Of a stretch of DNA of 64,000 nt, positions 1 through 7,961 are shown one piece after another; the first letter of the stretch is position 1, and every line of letters begins with the position of its first letter. Under the pieces are notes generated by a model. It ran no database searches. It was not told where the DNA came from and worked only from the letters and a program-made list of their open reading frames with translations. Source of the stretch: Collinsella stercoris DSM 13279 (GTDB lineage Bacteria; Actinomycetota; Coriobacteriia; Coriobacteriales; Coriobacteriaceae); the NCBI RefSeq assembly GCF_020735465.1, contig NZ_CP085935.1, positions 62,001-126,000 of the forward strand, written 5' to 3'. The translations under genes were made by a program, and so were the position numbers.

Positions 1-485
1 TTGTCGCCGAGAAGAATCTTGCGCTGTTCCAGGAGCTCGGTGTGCTTTCCGAGGCAGAGGCCGTGTGTCGTTACGAGGTCAAGCTCGAGAAGTACAACAA
101 GCTCATGAACATTGAGGCCACGACGATGATCCGCGAGGCGCGCCGCACGTACCGCCCGGTCATCACCGCCTACGCCACCAAGGTCGCCAAGGGTCTTGAG
201 GCCATCCGAGCCGCCGGTGCCGAGGCGGCGATGCAGTGCGAGCAGAACACGCTCAACAAGCTCTGCAACGGCATCACCGACATCAACGAGGCCATCAAGG
301 CGCTCGACGCGGTGCACGTCAAGGCGGAGTCCATGGCAGATGGCCAGGAGCAGGCGAATTGCTATGCGCACGAGGTTGCACCCGCTATGGCCGACCTGCG
401 CGCGGCAGTCGATGCCATGGAGGAGATTGTGGCCGCAGATTACTGGCCGGTCCCGACCTACGACGACGTGCTGTTCTACGTGTAA
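1..485 (+). CDS. glnN: Type III glutamine synthetase, C-terminal fragment
   Basis: The gene is cut by the left edge; its frame is open from base 3, so the true start lies outside the window. Type III glutamine synthetases make glutamine from glutamate, ammonia and ATP in the cytoplasm. The visible 161 residues are the helical C-terminal region typical of the GlnN family, with the stretch RYEVKLEKYNKLMNIEATTM followed by a long alpha-helical segment and an aromatic tail ending in DDVLFYV. The catalytic beta-barrel is not in view, so the assignment rests only on this C-terminal similarity. The next gene, a tRNA, starts 129 bases downstream, and I see no strong terminator between them. Confidence 0.8.
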   Translation, partial: VAEKNLALFQELGVLSEAEAVCRYEVKLEKYNKLMNIEATTMIREARRTYRPVITAYATKVAKGLEAIRAAGAEAAMQCEQNTLNKLCNGITDINEAIKALDAVHVKAESMADGQEQANCYAHEVAPAMADLRAAVDAMEEIVAADYWPVPTYDDVLFYV

Positions 486-613
486 GCGCGTTGCCTCAAG
501 GCGATGGGGCATTGAGAGCGAAACGAGTGCGGGCGGGCGCTTTAACTCATCCGCCCGCACTCGATTGTGGGGGTTGTGCGGGCATGCGTGCCTTTGCTAT
601 ACTCAGTCGCGCT

Positions 614-690
614 GTCCCCATCGTCTAGCGGCCAAGGACGCCACCCTTTCAAGGTGGATATCACGGGTTCGAATCCCGTTGGGGGCACCA
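614..690 (+). tRNA. tRNA-Glu (anticodon TTC)
   Basis: A complete cloverleaf can be drawn. The acceptor GTCCCCA pairs with TGGGGGC, the anticodon loop CTTTCAA carries TTC, and the T-arm reads GGGTTCGAATCCC. The CCA end is encoded at 688-690. Confidence 0.96.
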
Positions 691-703
691 TTTTGCTCTG
701 CTT

Positions 704-738
704 GGACCCGCACGGCTTCGCGTCGCGCGGGTCTTTTT
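704..738 (+). terminator. Rho-independent terminator after tRNA-Glu
   Basis: GACCCGC and GCGGGTC form a stem around a short GC-rich loop, directly followed by TTTTT. It lies 14 bases after the tRNA CCA end. Confidence 0.8.
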
Positions 739-790
739 GTCACAAGGCGCGCGCCGCGGAATGCGCGCCTACGGGAGAACGGGGTCCTCG

Positions 791-1324
791 ATGGATGCGA
801 AGCAGGTGGCGCGAGCCGGGGTGATGGTGGCGTTGCTCGCCGTCTCCGCCCAGGTCATGGTGCCCATCGGACCTGTGCCGTTCACCCTGCAGACGTTCGT
901 CCTCGCCATGCTCGTCGCGGTGCTCGATCGCGGCACAGCGATGTTCGCCGTTATCGCGTACATCTTGCTGGGGGCGCTGGGCCTTCCGGTGTTTTCCGGG
1001 TTCATGGGCGGCATCGGAGCCCTTGTGGGCCCCACGGGTGGCTTTTTGTGGGGGTTCGTGTTGGGCACGGCACTCGCGTGCGGCGTTGGCCGTGCGCTGT
1101 CCAAGCGCGCGGGTGCGTACCCCCGTGCCCTCGTATCCGCTGCGGTTCTGCTGCTCGTTTCGTATACGTGCGGCACGGCGCAGCTCATGGTGCTCATGTC
1201 GCTTGACCTGCTGGACGCACTTGCCATCGCCGTGCTGCCGTTCGTCATCCCCGACGCCGTAAAGATAGCGCTGGGGTCGCGCGTGGGGATAACGGTGAGC
1301 AGGCGCCTCTCGCGGGTCGCCTAG
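791..1324 (+). CDS. bioY: BioY biotin transporter substrate-binding (S) component
   Basis: BioY is the membrane protein that binds biotin in energy-coupling-factor transporters. The 177-residue product is strongly hydrophobic with about six membrane segments. It has the family signature IGPVPFTLQTF near residues 26-36 and the glycine-rich LLGALGLPVFSGFMGGIGAL segment. I place the start at ATG 791; an in-frame ATG at 761 and a GTG further up would add residues that do not look like the family and lack a better ribosome site. No ECF ATPase or EcfT gene is adjacent, so it probably uses a shared energizing module encoded elsewhere. There is no biotin biosynthesis gene here, which fits a biotin scavenger. 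Confidence 0.92.
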   Translation: MDAKQVARAGVMVALLAVSAQVMVPIGPVPFTLQTFVLAMLVAVLDRGTAMFAVIAYILLGALGLPVFSGFMGGIGALVGPTGGFLWGFVLGTALACGVGRALSKRAGAYPRALVSAAVLLLVSYTCGTAQLMVLMSLDLLDALAIAVLPFVIPDAVKIALGSRVGITVSRRLSRVA

Positions 1325-1331
1325 CGCTAAA

Positions 1332-1372
1332 CGGATGCGCCGCCGAGCTGGTTGGGCTCGGCGGCGCATCCG
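1332..1372. terminator. Bidirectional hairpin between convergent bioY and murT-gatD
   Basis: A perfect 17-bp inverted repeat (CGGATGCGCCGCCGAGC and its complement) encloses a 7-base loop. It sits between two convergent stop codons, so it can end both transcripts. The T-run is weak on either side. Confidence 0.7.
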
Positions 1373-1398
1373 TTCGGCACCATGTGCTTTGTATTGCG

Positions 1399-3687
1399 CT
1401 ACCCGAGGAGCTTCATGGCGGCCTCGTTCGCGGCGTGTTCGTAAGCGTCGTCGAGTGCCGCGAGTGGCACAAGGGCCGCCGCCTTCGCATCGCCTGCGTG
1501 GACGCGCCGCTCGAGGGCGCGTGCAAGCAGCCAGTCCGCAAGGTCGGGGTTCTTGGAGAGCGCGGGTCCGTGCAGGTACGTGCCGATCAGGTTGCGGTGC
1601 ACGCAGCCCTCAAAGCCGTCATCGCCGTTGTTGCCCGTGCCCGCCACCACGGCAGCTCCCAGGGGCGTCTCGTCGGCATCGAGCTTGGTGCGCCCGCCAT
1701 GGTTCTCAAAGCCCACGAGATTGTGGGGGAGCAGGTCGCTGGCGACCGCGACGTTGCCGGTGAGGCGGCCTTCGCCGCGCACGGTCTCCGCACCGATGAC
1801 CCCCAGGCCCTCGACGCGCGTGTCGCCCATGTAGTAGGAGCGCCCGAGCAGCTGATAGCTTCCGCAAATGGCGAGCATGACGCCGTCTTGTTCGATGTAG
1901 GACGCGAGCTTGTCGCGCTGCGAGCGCAGCTCGTTGACGACGGCGAGTTGGTCGCGGTCCGCGCCGCCGCCGATGAGGACCACGTCGGCGGTCGAGAGGT
2001 CGAGTTCGTCTCCCATGCGCACGTCATCGACCTGCACGGGGATGCCGCGCCATGCGCAGCGCCGTGCGAGCACGATCGCGTTGCCCCCGTCGCCGTACAG
2101 GTTGAGCGCATCGGGGTAGAGGTGCACGATGCGCAAGGGGCGGTCCAAGGCAGCGGGCGCAGAGGCGCCGGCCTCGGGCGTGCCCGCCGCGTCCGCCACG
2201 CTCGACGGCGCCGCCTCATCCGCTGCGCCTGCCATCGACGCAGGCACACGCTCCGCCGTGCCGTCGACGGCGGTCACGGCATCGTGGACGGCCGTGGTGT
2301 CCCCGCTTGTCGCCGAGCCGTCCTCGGTCATCCGCTCGAGCTCCTTCACAACCGGGGGAAACGCGGTGTAGTTCGCAACCACATGGAGGGTCTCGGTTGC
2401 GGGCTCCCCTGCAACCGAGGCGAGCGCCTCGCCCACCTGTCCGACGATGCGCGCGTCGATGCCCGCGTACTTGAGGCGGACCTGCAGGTCATGTGCACGC
2501 GTCCCGCCCACAAACGCCCGGATGTTCGGGGTGGCGCTCAGGCGCTCGAAGTCGACGTCCCAGATCCAGGACACATCGCGTCCGTCCGCCTCGGCATCGT
2601 TGAGGAAAAACGCCATGAGGCGTCCCTGCGCCGTCTTGATCTGCTGGATCTGGCGGTCAAAGCCCACCGGATTCTTGGCCAGGTCCGTGGCGACTTCGCG
2701 ACCGCCCATGTGCCAGCGCGTCATGCGCCCGCCGGTGGGCACATAGGTGTCCAGGACGTTCTGGAAACGCGAGGGCGCGTCGTCCAGCACTCCCAGGGCG
2801 CTGGCGGCGGTCCATGCCGCGGTGATGTTGTAGACCATGTACAGGCCGTTGTACTTGGTGGAGAGGCGTGCGACGTCGTGCGTCCCTTTCCGGGACATGC
2901 TCACGTCGAAGGTGTAGCCGGTGCGCGAGAGCCGCACGTCGCTCGCAAAACTCGCAAGGCGAGGGCGCTCCCAGCCGCAGGAGGGGCAGTGGTAGGCGCC
3001 CAGCTGCCCGTACTGGATGTAGTCGTACTCGAGCGGGCCGTTGCACTGTCCGCAAAACCGCGATTCGGCGATGTGCGAGGTCTCGGTGCCCACCGCCCCA
3101 TCGATGCCAAAGGGCAGTTGGGGGTTGGGCACGCGCGCGGCGATCGAAGCGCACAGCGGGTCGTCGGCGTTGAAGATCAGCGTGGTGGCGGGGGAGGAGG
3201 CGAGTGCCTGCGCGATGACGTCTTGCGTGTGGTCGATCTCGCCATATCGGTCGAGCTGGTCGCGGAACAGGTTGAGCAAGACGAAGTAGGTGGGCTTGAG
3301 GCGCGGCAGGATGCGCACGGTGTAGAGCTCGTCGCACTCGAATACGCCCACGCGGCGCGTGCCCGCGGTGCGGCGGCGCTCGGAGTTGGCTTCGAGCAGG
3401 GCTCCGGTAATGCCCGTCTCCATATTGTTGCCGGCTCGGTTGCACACGCAGTTCGCGCCGCTTGCCGCCACGGCGTCGGCGATGAGGTTCGTCGTGGTGG
3501 TCTTGCCGTTGGTGCCGGTGATGACCACGCTCGCGTCGAGCAGGCCGGCAAGATGGGTGACGAGCTCGGGATCGATGGCGAGGCCGAGTTTGCCGGGCAG
3601 GGCGCCCCCGCTGCGGTGCAGGACGGAGCGCAGACCCCAGCGGGCGGCTCCCGCCGTTGCGGTCGCGATGGTCGACTTGATGCTCAT
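1399..3687 (-). CDS. murT-gatD: Fused MurT-GatD lipid II isoglutaminyl synthase
   Basis: MurT and GatD amidate the alpha-carboxyl of D-glutamate in lipid II, using glutamine as ammonia donor, to make peptidoglycan with D-isoglutamine. Here both parts lie in one 762-residue chain. Residues 1-450 are MurT: a Mur-ligase P-loop TGTNGKTTTT at 57-66, a four-cysteine zinc ribbon (C212, C215, C234, C237) and the C-terminal DLAKNPVGF motif at 335-343. Residues 453-516 are a low-complexity Ala/Asp/Thr/Ser linker. Residues 517-720 are a class I-type glutaminase with nucleophile C608 (LAICGS) and catalytic H706 (GTYLHGP). The ATG at 3687 has GGAG upstream. Most characterised systems use two separate adjacent genes, so the fusion is unusual. 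The start is 97 bases after the upstream iron-sulfur protein gene. Confidence 0.92.
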   Translation of the reverse strand: MSIKSTIATATAGAARWGLRSVLHRSGGALPGKLGLAIDPELVTHLAGLLDASVVITGTNGKTTTTNLIADAVAASGANCVCNRAGNNMETGITGALLEANSERRRTAGTRRVGVFECDELYTVRILPRLKPTYFVLLNLFRDQLDRYGEIDHTQDVIAQALASSPATTLIFNADDPLCASIAARVPNPQLPFGIDGAVGTETSHIAESRFCGQCNGPLEYDYIQYGQLGAYHCPSCGWERPRLASFASDVRLSRTGYTFDVSMSRKGTHDVARLSTKYNGLYMVYNITAAWTAASALGVLDDAPSRFQNVLDTYVPTGGRMTRWHMGGREVATDLAKNPVGFDRQIQQIKTAQGRLMAFFLNDAEADGRDVSWIWDVDFERLSATPNIRAFVGGTRAHDLQVRLKYAGIDARIVGQVGEALASVAGEPATETLHVVANYTAFPPVVKELERMTEDGSATSGDTTAVHDAVTAVDGTAERVPASMAGAADEAAPSSVADAAGTPEAGASAPAALDRPLRIVHLYPDALNLYGDGGNAIVLARRCAWRGIPVQVDDVRMGDELDLSTADVVLIGGGADRDQLAVVNELRSQRDKLASYIEQDGVMLAICGSYQLLGRSYYMGDTRVEGLGVIGAETVRGEGRLTGNVAVASDLLPHNLVGFENHGGRTKLDADETPLGAAVVAGTGNNGDDGFEGCVHRNLIGTYLHGPALSKNPDLADWLLARALERRVHAGDAKAAALVPLAALDDAYEHAANEAAMKLLG

Positions 3688-3784
3688 GAGAGCTCCAATC
3701 GGTGGAGGTGATTCGATGCGGGTCTGCCGCCCCGCCGCCGGCTCGCGCCTCCCATAGCGAAGGTTGGCCGATGGGCGGCAAGGC

Positions 3785-4585
3785 CTAGGGCTGCTGGCTT
3801 GCGGCCGCGTACCGCGCGCGGCTGCGCTCCTCGGGCGTCATGCGGCTGCGCGGCGAGTAGATGACGTGCGTGCGGCAGTACTCGACGCACAGGTCGCAGC
3901 CGGAGCACGCCTCGGCCTCGATGCGAAAGACGGGCGGTTTGAACGCGATGGCGGGGCAGCCGGTGATTTGCTGGCAGCGATGGCAGCTCATGCAGGCGTA
4001 CTCGTCGATCTCGGCGGGCTCCGCCTCGTACTCGCCATGCTGGAGCTGGGCGCACGGGGAGGCAAAGACCACGGCATGCGCGCCGGGGCGAGCGAGGGCG
4101 CCGCCGAGGACGCCCATGGCGTGCTGGCTGTCAAGGGGATCGACCACCACGGCGTCGTCGCAGCCGAGGTCGAGCGCGCGGGTGCCCAGATCCTCCACCG
4201 CCTCGCGCGTGAGGAACGCGCGGCTGGACGCCAGCACGGCGAGGATCACGACGCGCCCTTTCGCCTTGATGTCTCCCAGCTCGGACGCAGCGTCCTTACC
4301 GGCGAAAACGGTGTCGGGGATAAAGTGGATGCAGGCCTCGGATGCCGGGGCCTGGGCGGTGCCGCCCAGGGGGACGGGGGTCTTGTAGCGGTCGAGCAGC
4401 GCGGACTGCCCGCCCACGCACGCACAGGCGGCGGGGTGCATGGGCCCTACGGCTGCGCATCCGGCGTCTCCGCAGATCACACGCCCGCGTCCGCGTCCGA
4501 GCGCCTCCTTGCAGATGACATATGCCGCGCGATGGGGGCAACCCGGGCATGCCACGCCGCGCTCGATGGGTCTGGAGCTCGCCAT
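3785..4585 (-). CDS. IorA-like ferredoxin protein with a shortened TPP-enzyme region
   Basis: This 266-residue protein resembles pieces of the alpha subunit of indolepyruvate:ferredoxin oxidoreductase but is far shorter than the roughly 600 residues of IorA. It keeps the CPGCPHR motif near residue 13 and a GDAGC motif near 39, which in IorA begin the thiamine-diphosphate domain. The cofactor-binding core that should follow is absent. Instead there is a segment like the IorA C-terminus and two cluster motifs, CMSCHRCQQITGCPAI and CSGCDLCVEYC, for two [4Fe-4S] clusters. The frame is intact and has GAGGAGG before its ATG, so it looks like a functional short form. It starts three bases after the slyD stop, so the two are likely co-transcribed. 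Its role is unknown; an electron carrier or redox sensor is my guess. Confidence 0.75.
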   Translation of the reverse strand: MASSRPIERGVACPGCPHRAAYVICKEALGRGRGRVICGDAGCAAVGPMHPAACACVGGQSALLDRYKTPVPLGGTAQAPASEACIHFIPDTVFAGKDAASELGDIKAKGRVVILAVLASSRAFLTREAVEDLGTRALDLGCDDAVVVDPLDSQHAMGVLGGALARPGAHAVVFASPCAQLQHGEYEAEPAEIDEYACMSCHRCQQITGCPAIAFKPPVFRIEAEACSGCDLCVEYCRTHVIYSPRSRMTPEERSRARYAAASQQP

Positions 4586-4588
4586 GCC

Positions 4589-5041
4589 TTACGCCTCCTC
4601 GCCCGTGTAGGGCTCACGGCTCACGAGCTCGAGGTCGAACGTGAGCGTGTGGCCCGCCATGGGATGGTTGAAGTCGAAAAGGGTCTCCCCGTCGTCCTCA
4701 ACGCGGATGACGCGGGTGAGCTGCTGGTAACCCTCGTCATTCATGAGGTAGATGAGCTGTCCGGGCACGAGGTCCTCATAATGGGGGATGTCGATGGTGG
4801 GCATGACGTACAGCAGGTGCGGGTCGTGCTCGCCATATGCGTCCTTGGGCTCTAGGCGCACGGTCTTTTTCTCGCCGGGTTCCATGGAGAGCACGGCGAC
4901 CTCAAAGCCCGGGACGACCTCGTGGTTGCCCTCGATGTAGGTGAGGGGTGCGCGACCCTGGGTGGTGTCAAAGACCTCGCCGTCTTCGAACGATCCGGTG
5001 TAATGCACGGTGACGCGGTGTTTGAGCGAAAAATCCGGCAC
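4589..5041 (-). CDS. slyD: SlyD-type FKBP peptidyl-prolyl cis-trans isomerase
   Basis: The product has the two-domain SlyD layout: an FKBP fold beginning VTVHYTGSFEDGEVFDTT, an inserted chaperone flap (YGEHDPHLLYVM to FDFNHPMAGHTL), and the return to FKBP with LTFDLELVSRE. It catalyses prolyl isomerisation and assists folding in the cytoplasm. The histidine-rich metal-binding tail of some SlyD proteins is missing. I choose the GTG at 5041, giving about 150 residues, because GAAAGGCGGGG stands just upstream; a more distal ATG at 5128 would add an unrelated N-terminus. It is the first gene of a likely three-gene unit with the iron-sulfur protein and murT-gatD. Confidence 0.9.
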   Translation of the reverse strand: MPDFSLKHRVTVHYTGSFEDGEVFDTTQGRAPLTYIEGNHEVVPGFEVAVLSMEPGEKKTVRLEPKDAYGEHDPHLLYVMPTIDIPHYEDLVPGQLIYLMNDEGYQQLTRVIRVEDDGETLFDFNHPMAGHTLTFDLELVSREPYTGEEA

Positions 5042-5139
5042 GGCCCCGCCTTTCAAAGTCGATGAAAAACCAGACAAGCGTACCACGTATGGGCTGTTCG
5101 CCCCGGCGCAGCTCGCGAGGGGACGCAACTGTTACATGG

Positions 5140-5392
5140 CCATGCGATGCGCGCCGGCACGTGCTCGTGGGCGACTGGGACGTGTGGGCGACCGGGGCGC
5201 GCACGGCCGGGACGCGAACGCGGCCGGTGCGTGCGTACGACTGGGGCACGCGCGCGACCGGGGCGAGCGCGGCAGGTGCGTGCGTACGATTGGGATGCGA
5301 ACGCGGGCAGGGCATGCGAACGATGGGGACGCGAACGTCGGCGGGGCGCAGGAACGACAGGCCCGTGCGCGGGCAGGAGGCGCGAACGACAG
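5140..5392. repeat. Intergenic GC-rich region of imperfect direct repeats
   Basis: No credible gene lies between slyD and the next minus-strand gene. The sequence is made of diverged repeats. GCGACCGGGGCG occurs near 5190 and 5257, and GGTGCGTGCGTACGA occurs near 5224 and 5276 with about 52-base spacing. CGAACGACAGGCCC-type units follow near 5350 and 5385. Strong G bias on the plus strand is evident. Confidence 0.6.
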
Positions 5393-5427
5393 GCCCCTGC
5401 CCCGGCAGGGCGTGCCGGGGCAGGGGC
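5393..5427 (-). terminator. Terminator hairpin of the TPR-like gene pair
   Basis: A perfect 15-bp stem (GCCCCTGCCCCGGCA and its complement) with a 5-base loop directly follows the TAA stop at 5428-5430 on the minus strand. The T-run after it is poor. Confidence 0.65.
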
Positions 5428-6453
5428 TTAGAACCCGTAGCGGGCGGCGAATTCCTCGGCCTGCTCCCGCACGCCCTCGACGCCCTCGGCCCAGGTGGTG
5501 AAATCGGGGGTGTCGGCGATGATGCCATCGGCCTCCCACACCGCCTGGTGGGACAGATCCCAGGCCTCGCACGCGGCGGGGCGCACGGGCAGATACGGAT
5601 CGTGATAGGTGGGATTGATCAAAAAGAACGCGCCGCCCTCGCAGCGGTTCGCAAAGTCGCGTAACGCGCGACGGGCGCTGCGCCTCTGCCCAAGTTTGTA
5701 CAGGAGGATGGTGCGCCCCAGCAGGAACCACGGCAGATCTTCCACCGCCGCGCCCGCCTCGCGCGCCGCGGCGAAGAAGCCCTCCTCGTCCTCCAAACGG
5801 GCGAGGGCGAGCAGGAGCGTGCCTACGGCGATGGTGGGGTATCCCTCGGCGCGCATGACCGTGCGCGCATATGACGCCGCCGCCCGATAGCGGGCCGTGA
5901 AGATGCAGCCCTGCGAGAGCGCCTCGACGGTGTGGAGCCATCCGATGACTTCTGGGTCGCACGCCGTGAGCTCCCGCACGTCCGTTCCCTCCGCACGCGC
6001 CTTCTCATCCCACAGGCCCTCTGCCTCAGGGTTGAAGCCCGGGCGCGTGGCGATGAGCCGTTCGCGCGTCTCGCGCTCAAGTTGGAGCATGTCGCCCAGG
6101 CACGCGTCGAGGGGGACTTCGGCGAGCTGGATGGAGACGAGCCGCGCATCCACGGCGTGCGGGTCGGTCTGCACGATCGCGGCGAGCTGCGAGCGCGTGC
6201 GCTCGAACAGCGCCCCACGGTCGCGCTCGAAGTCGCTATCGGGGAGGTCCTCCATGCGGCGGAGGCCATCCATGAGCTCGTCGTGCGCGCGCATGTAGGC
6301 CACGGCGGCCTGTGCCTGCGCATCGGGCGCATAGCGGTCGGGGTCGCGCGCGACCTGGTCGCGGACGAGCTCGCGCGCCGCGTCTGTGAGCTCGGGATGG
6401 GCGAGCTCATAGCGGTGCTCAAGATAGGCGGGGACGTATGCGCTGGGATCCAT
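5428..6453 (-). CDS. Hypothetical helical-repeat (TPR-like) protein, distal of pair
   Basis: This 341-residue, soluble, acidic, almost wholly alpha-helical protein has no signal peptide or membrane segment. I do not recognise a catalytic motif. Alternating helices rich in Ala, Leu, Arg and Glu, for example around ARLEDEEGFFAAAREAGAAV, suggest tetratricopeptide-like repeats used for protein binding. The start ATG shares one base with the stop of the upstream gene (TGATG) and has GGAGGTGA before it, so the two are translationally coupled. The upstream partner is similar in size and character, which suggests a joint role, but the function is unknown. Confidence 0.7.
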   Translation of the reverse strand: MDPSAYVPAYLEHRYELAHPELTDAARELVRDQVARDPDRYAPDAQAQAAVAYMRAHDELMDGLRRMEDLPDSDFERDRGALFERTRSQLAAIVQTDPHAVDARLVSIQLAEVPLDACLGDMLQLERETRERLIATRPGFNPEAEGLWDEKARAEGTDVRELTACDPEVIGWLHTVEALSQGCIFTARYRAAASYARTVMRAEGYPTIAVGTLLLALARLEDEEGFFAAAREAGAAVEDLPWFLLGRTILLYKLGQRRSARRALRDFANRCEGGAFFLINPTYHDPYLPVRPAACEAWDLSHQAVWEADGIIADTPDFTTWAEGVEGVREQAEEFAARYGF

Positions 6454-7538
6454 CAGGCCTCACCTCCGTGGGCGTTGCCGTGCGCCTCGGGCCGCATGTG
6501 CGCGTCCTGCGCGCCGAGGGCCTGCTGCACCAGCTCGTGCTCGGCGATCCAAAGGGCAAAGCTGGCCGAATCGGGGGTGCCCATGCCCTCCTGCAACAGC
6601 GGCGTGGCCTCGGAGAGGGCGATGACGAGCTCGTCCTCGCTTCCGGGCTGCACGTTCACGCGCGCGAATGCGCCGTCGGGGAATTCCGTTTGGAAATACA
6701 GGGGCATCTCGGCGTGCGGATATACGCGCATGAGCGTGCGAAGCGCCGTCGTGGCGCCTGCGAAATCGAAGGCGCGGTAGGCGAGGCTCATCTGCGCGAT
6801 GAGGCTCCAGGCGTCGGGTTTGTGCCCGCCGGTGTGCCCGCGCCGGGAAGGGCCCTGGCCGGTGATTTGGTAGGCGACGGCATGGCGGGTGCGATAGCGC
6901 TGTAGCTCCTCGGGGGCGACCTCGAGCTTGGCCATGGCGAGCATGCCCGTGTGGCGGACGCCTGCCAGGTCGGTCGGACTCACGGCGAGCCCCTCCTCGG
7001 CGTACGAGAGGGCTTTTCGATACTGACCGGCTATGAGAAAGCGCGAAGCCAGGGCGGCGATCCAGCGTTGGTGGGGGCGCTGGCCCAGGTCCCGTGCGAA
7101 TTCCGCCTCATAGGGGTTCGACGCCTGCTCGATCAGGCCCGCCGCATCGGACGCGACGTCCTGCTTATGGTCGAGCAGGTAGGCGATGAGCTCGTCGTCG
7201 CAGCTCGATTGAAGCGTGGCGAGCATGCGCTGGGCGTCCCAGTTGCGCGGGTCGAGCTCGACTGCCTCGCGCAGGTAGGCCTCGGCGGCATTGGCCTGCT
7301 CCTCCGCCTCCGCCTCGGTCGCGGCGAAGGGAGCACGATAGTCGATGAGCTCGGTCGCCTTGGCAACAAGGTGGAAGGAGCGCTCGCGATCGGTGTGGAT
7401 GAGCGGCGACGGGTCCTTTTGGAACACATCGGTGGCCCGCTCGATGTAGAGGGGGTCCTGAAGAAGCTGGACACCATCGCGTTCCATGTTGGCGAGGATG
7501 AGGCGAAGGCAGTCCTCCTGGACGGGGTCGAATGCCAC
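6453..7538 (-). CDS. Hypothetical TPR-like protein, proximal of pair
   Basis: The product is a 361-residue cytoplasmic helical protein. The segment from about 95 to 125 (AEAYLREAVELDPRNWDAQR) is a typical tetratricopeptide helix pair, and another appears near 190-220 (GQYRKALSYAEEGLAVSPTD). Such repeats form binding scaffolds; no enzyme motif is seen. The start is GTG at 7538 with AAGGAGAG five bases upstream. It is the first gene of a two-gene operon and is coupled to the next gene by a one-base overlap. The partner and process are unknown. Confidence 0.75.
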   Translation of the reverse strand: MAFDPVQEDCLRLILANMERDGVQLLQDPLYIERATDVFQKDPSPLIHTDRERSFHLVAKATELIDYRAPFAATEAEAEEQANAAEAYLREAVELDPRNWDAQRMLATLQSSCDDELIAYLLDHKQDVASDAAGLIEQASNPYEAEFARDLGQRPHQRWIAALASRFLIAGQYRKALSYAEEGLAVSPTDLAGVRHTGMLAMAKLEVAPEELQRYRTRHAVAYQITGQGPSRRGHTGGHKPDAWSLIAQMSLAYRAFDFAGATTALRTLMRVYPHAEMPLYFQTEFPDGAFARVNVQPGSEDELVIALSEATPLLQEGMGTPDSASFALWIAEHELVQQALGAQDAHMRPEAHGNAHGGEA

Positions 7539-7561
7539 AGGTCTCTCCTTCCCGGCTGATG

Positions 7562-7885
7562 AGCAAGGGGCGCAGATCGCCCCGTATACGATAACGATTC
7601 AGTGTAGCCGTTTTGCCGCCCGCTCCCGCATGCGCTCAGGGCGACTGATGCATTCTGGGTGCATTTTACACATGCCCCGCGCGCAGAGAGGGCAGGGCTC
7701 TTGTGTGCGCGGGGCGTCTCAAGGCGGGGGGCGAAACGGCCATCCAGGGCGGTCGGTGACCATCGATACGGTCCAATCGTAATGCCTTGAAAGCGAAAGA
7801 GCCACCCTCATGGACGGCTCAAACGGTAATGGGCGTCTATCGGCGCGGCGCGTGTCCAGGGCATCGGCCCGCCTCGAGCTCAGGG
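7562..7885. other. Non-coding stretch between the TPR-like operon and the NusG-II gene
   Basis: About 320 bases without a supported gene. It must hold the promoter of the TPR-like pair (near 7580-7620, where the sequence becomes AT-richer: ATACGATAACG) and the 3' end of the NusG-II transcript. A weak GAGCC/GGCTC hairpin lies near 7800-7822. Confidence 0.4.
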
Positions 7886-7961
7886 CGCGTCAGTGCAGGT
7901 CCGTCGCATCGGACTCGCGCTCAACGCGTCAGTGCAGCTCCGTCGCATCGGACTCGCGCTC
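7886..7961. repeat. Two-copy 39-nt tandem duplication over the 3' end of the NusG-II gene
   Basis: Two 37-base copies at 7886-7922 and 7925-7961 differ at one base. The second copy contains the last codons and the stop of the minus-strand gene; the first lies just beyond the stop. It is a recent local duplication of the gene's 3' end. Confidence 0.9.

Noticed and set aside
691-790. Riboswitch or BirA site before bioY
   Set aside because: Only the tRNA-Glu terminator and a short leader lie there; no clear palindromic BirA box is visible.
1384-3711. Long plus-strand frame over murT-gatD
   Set aside because: Shadow of the fused ligase gene, whose motifs are all on the minus strand.
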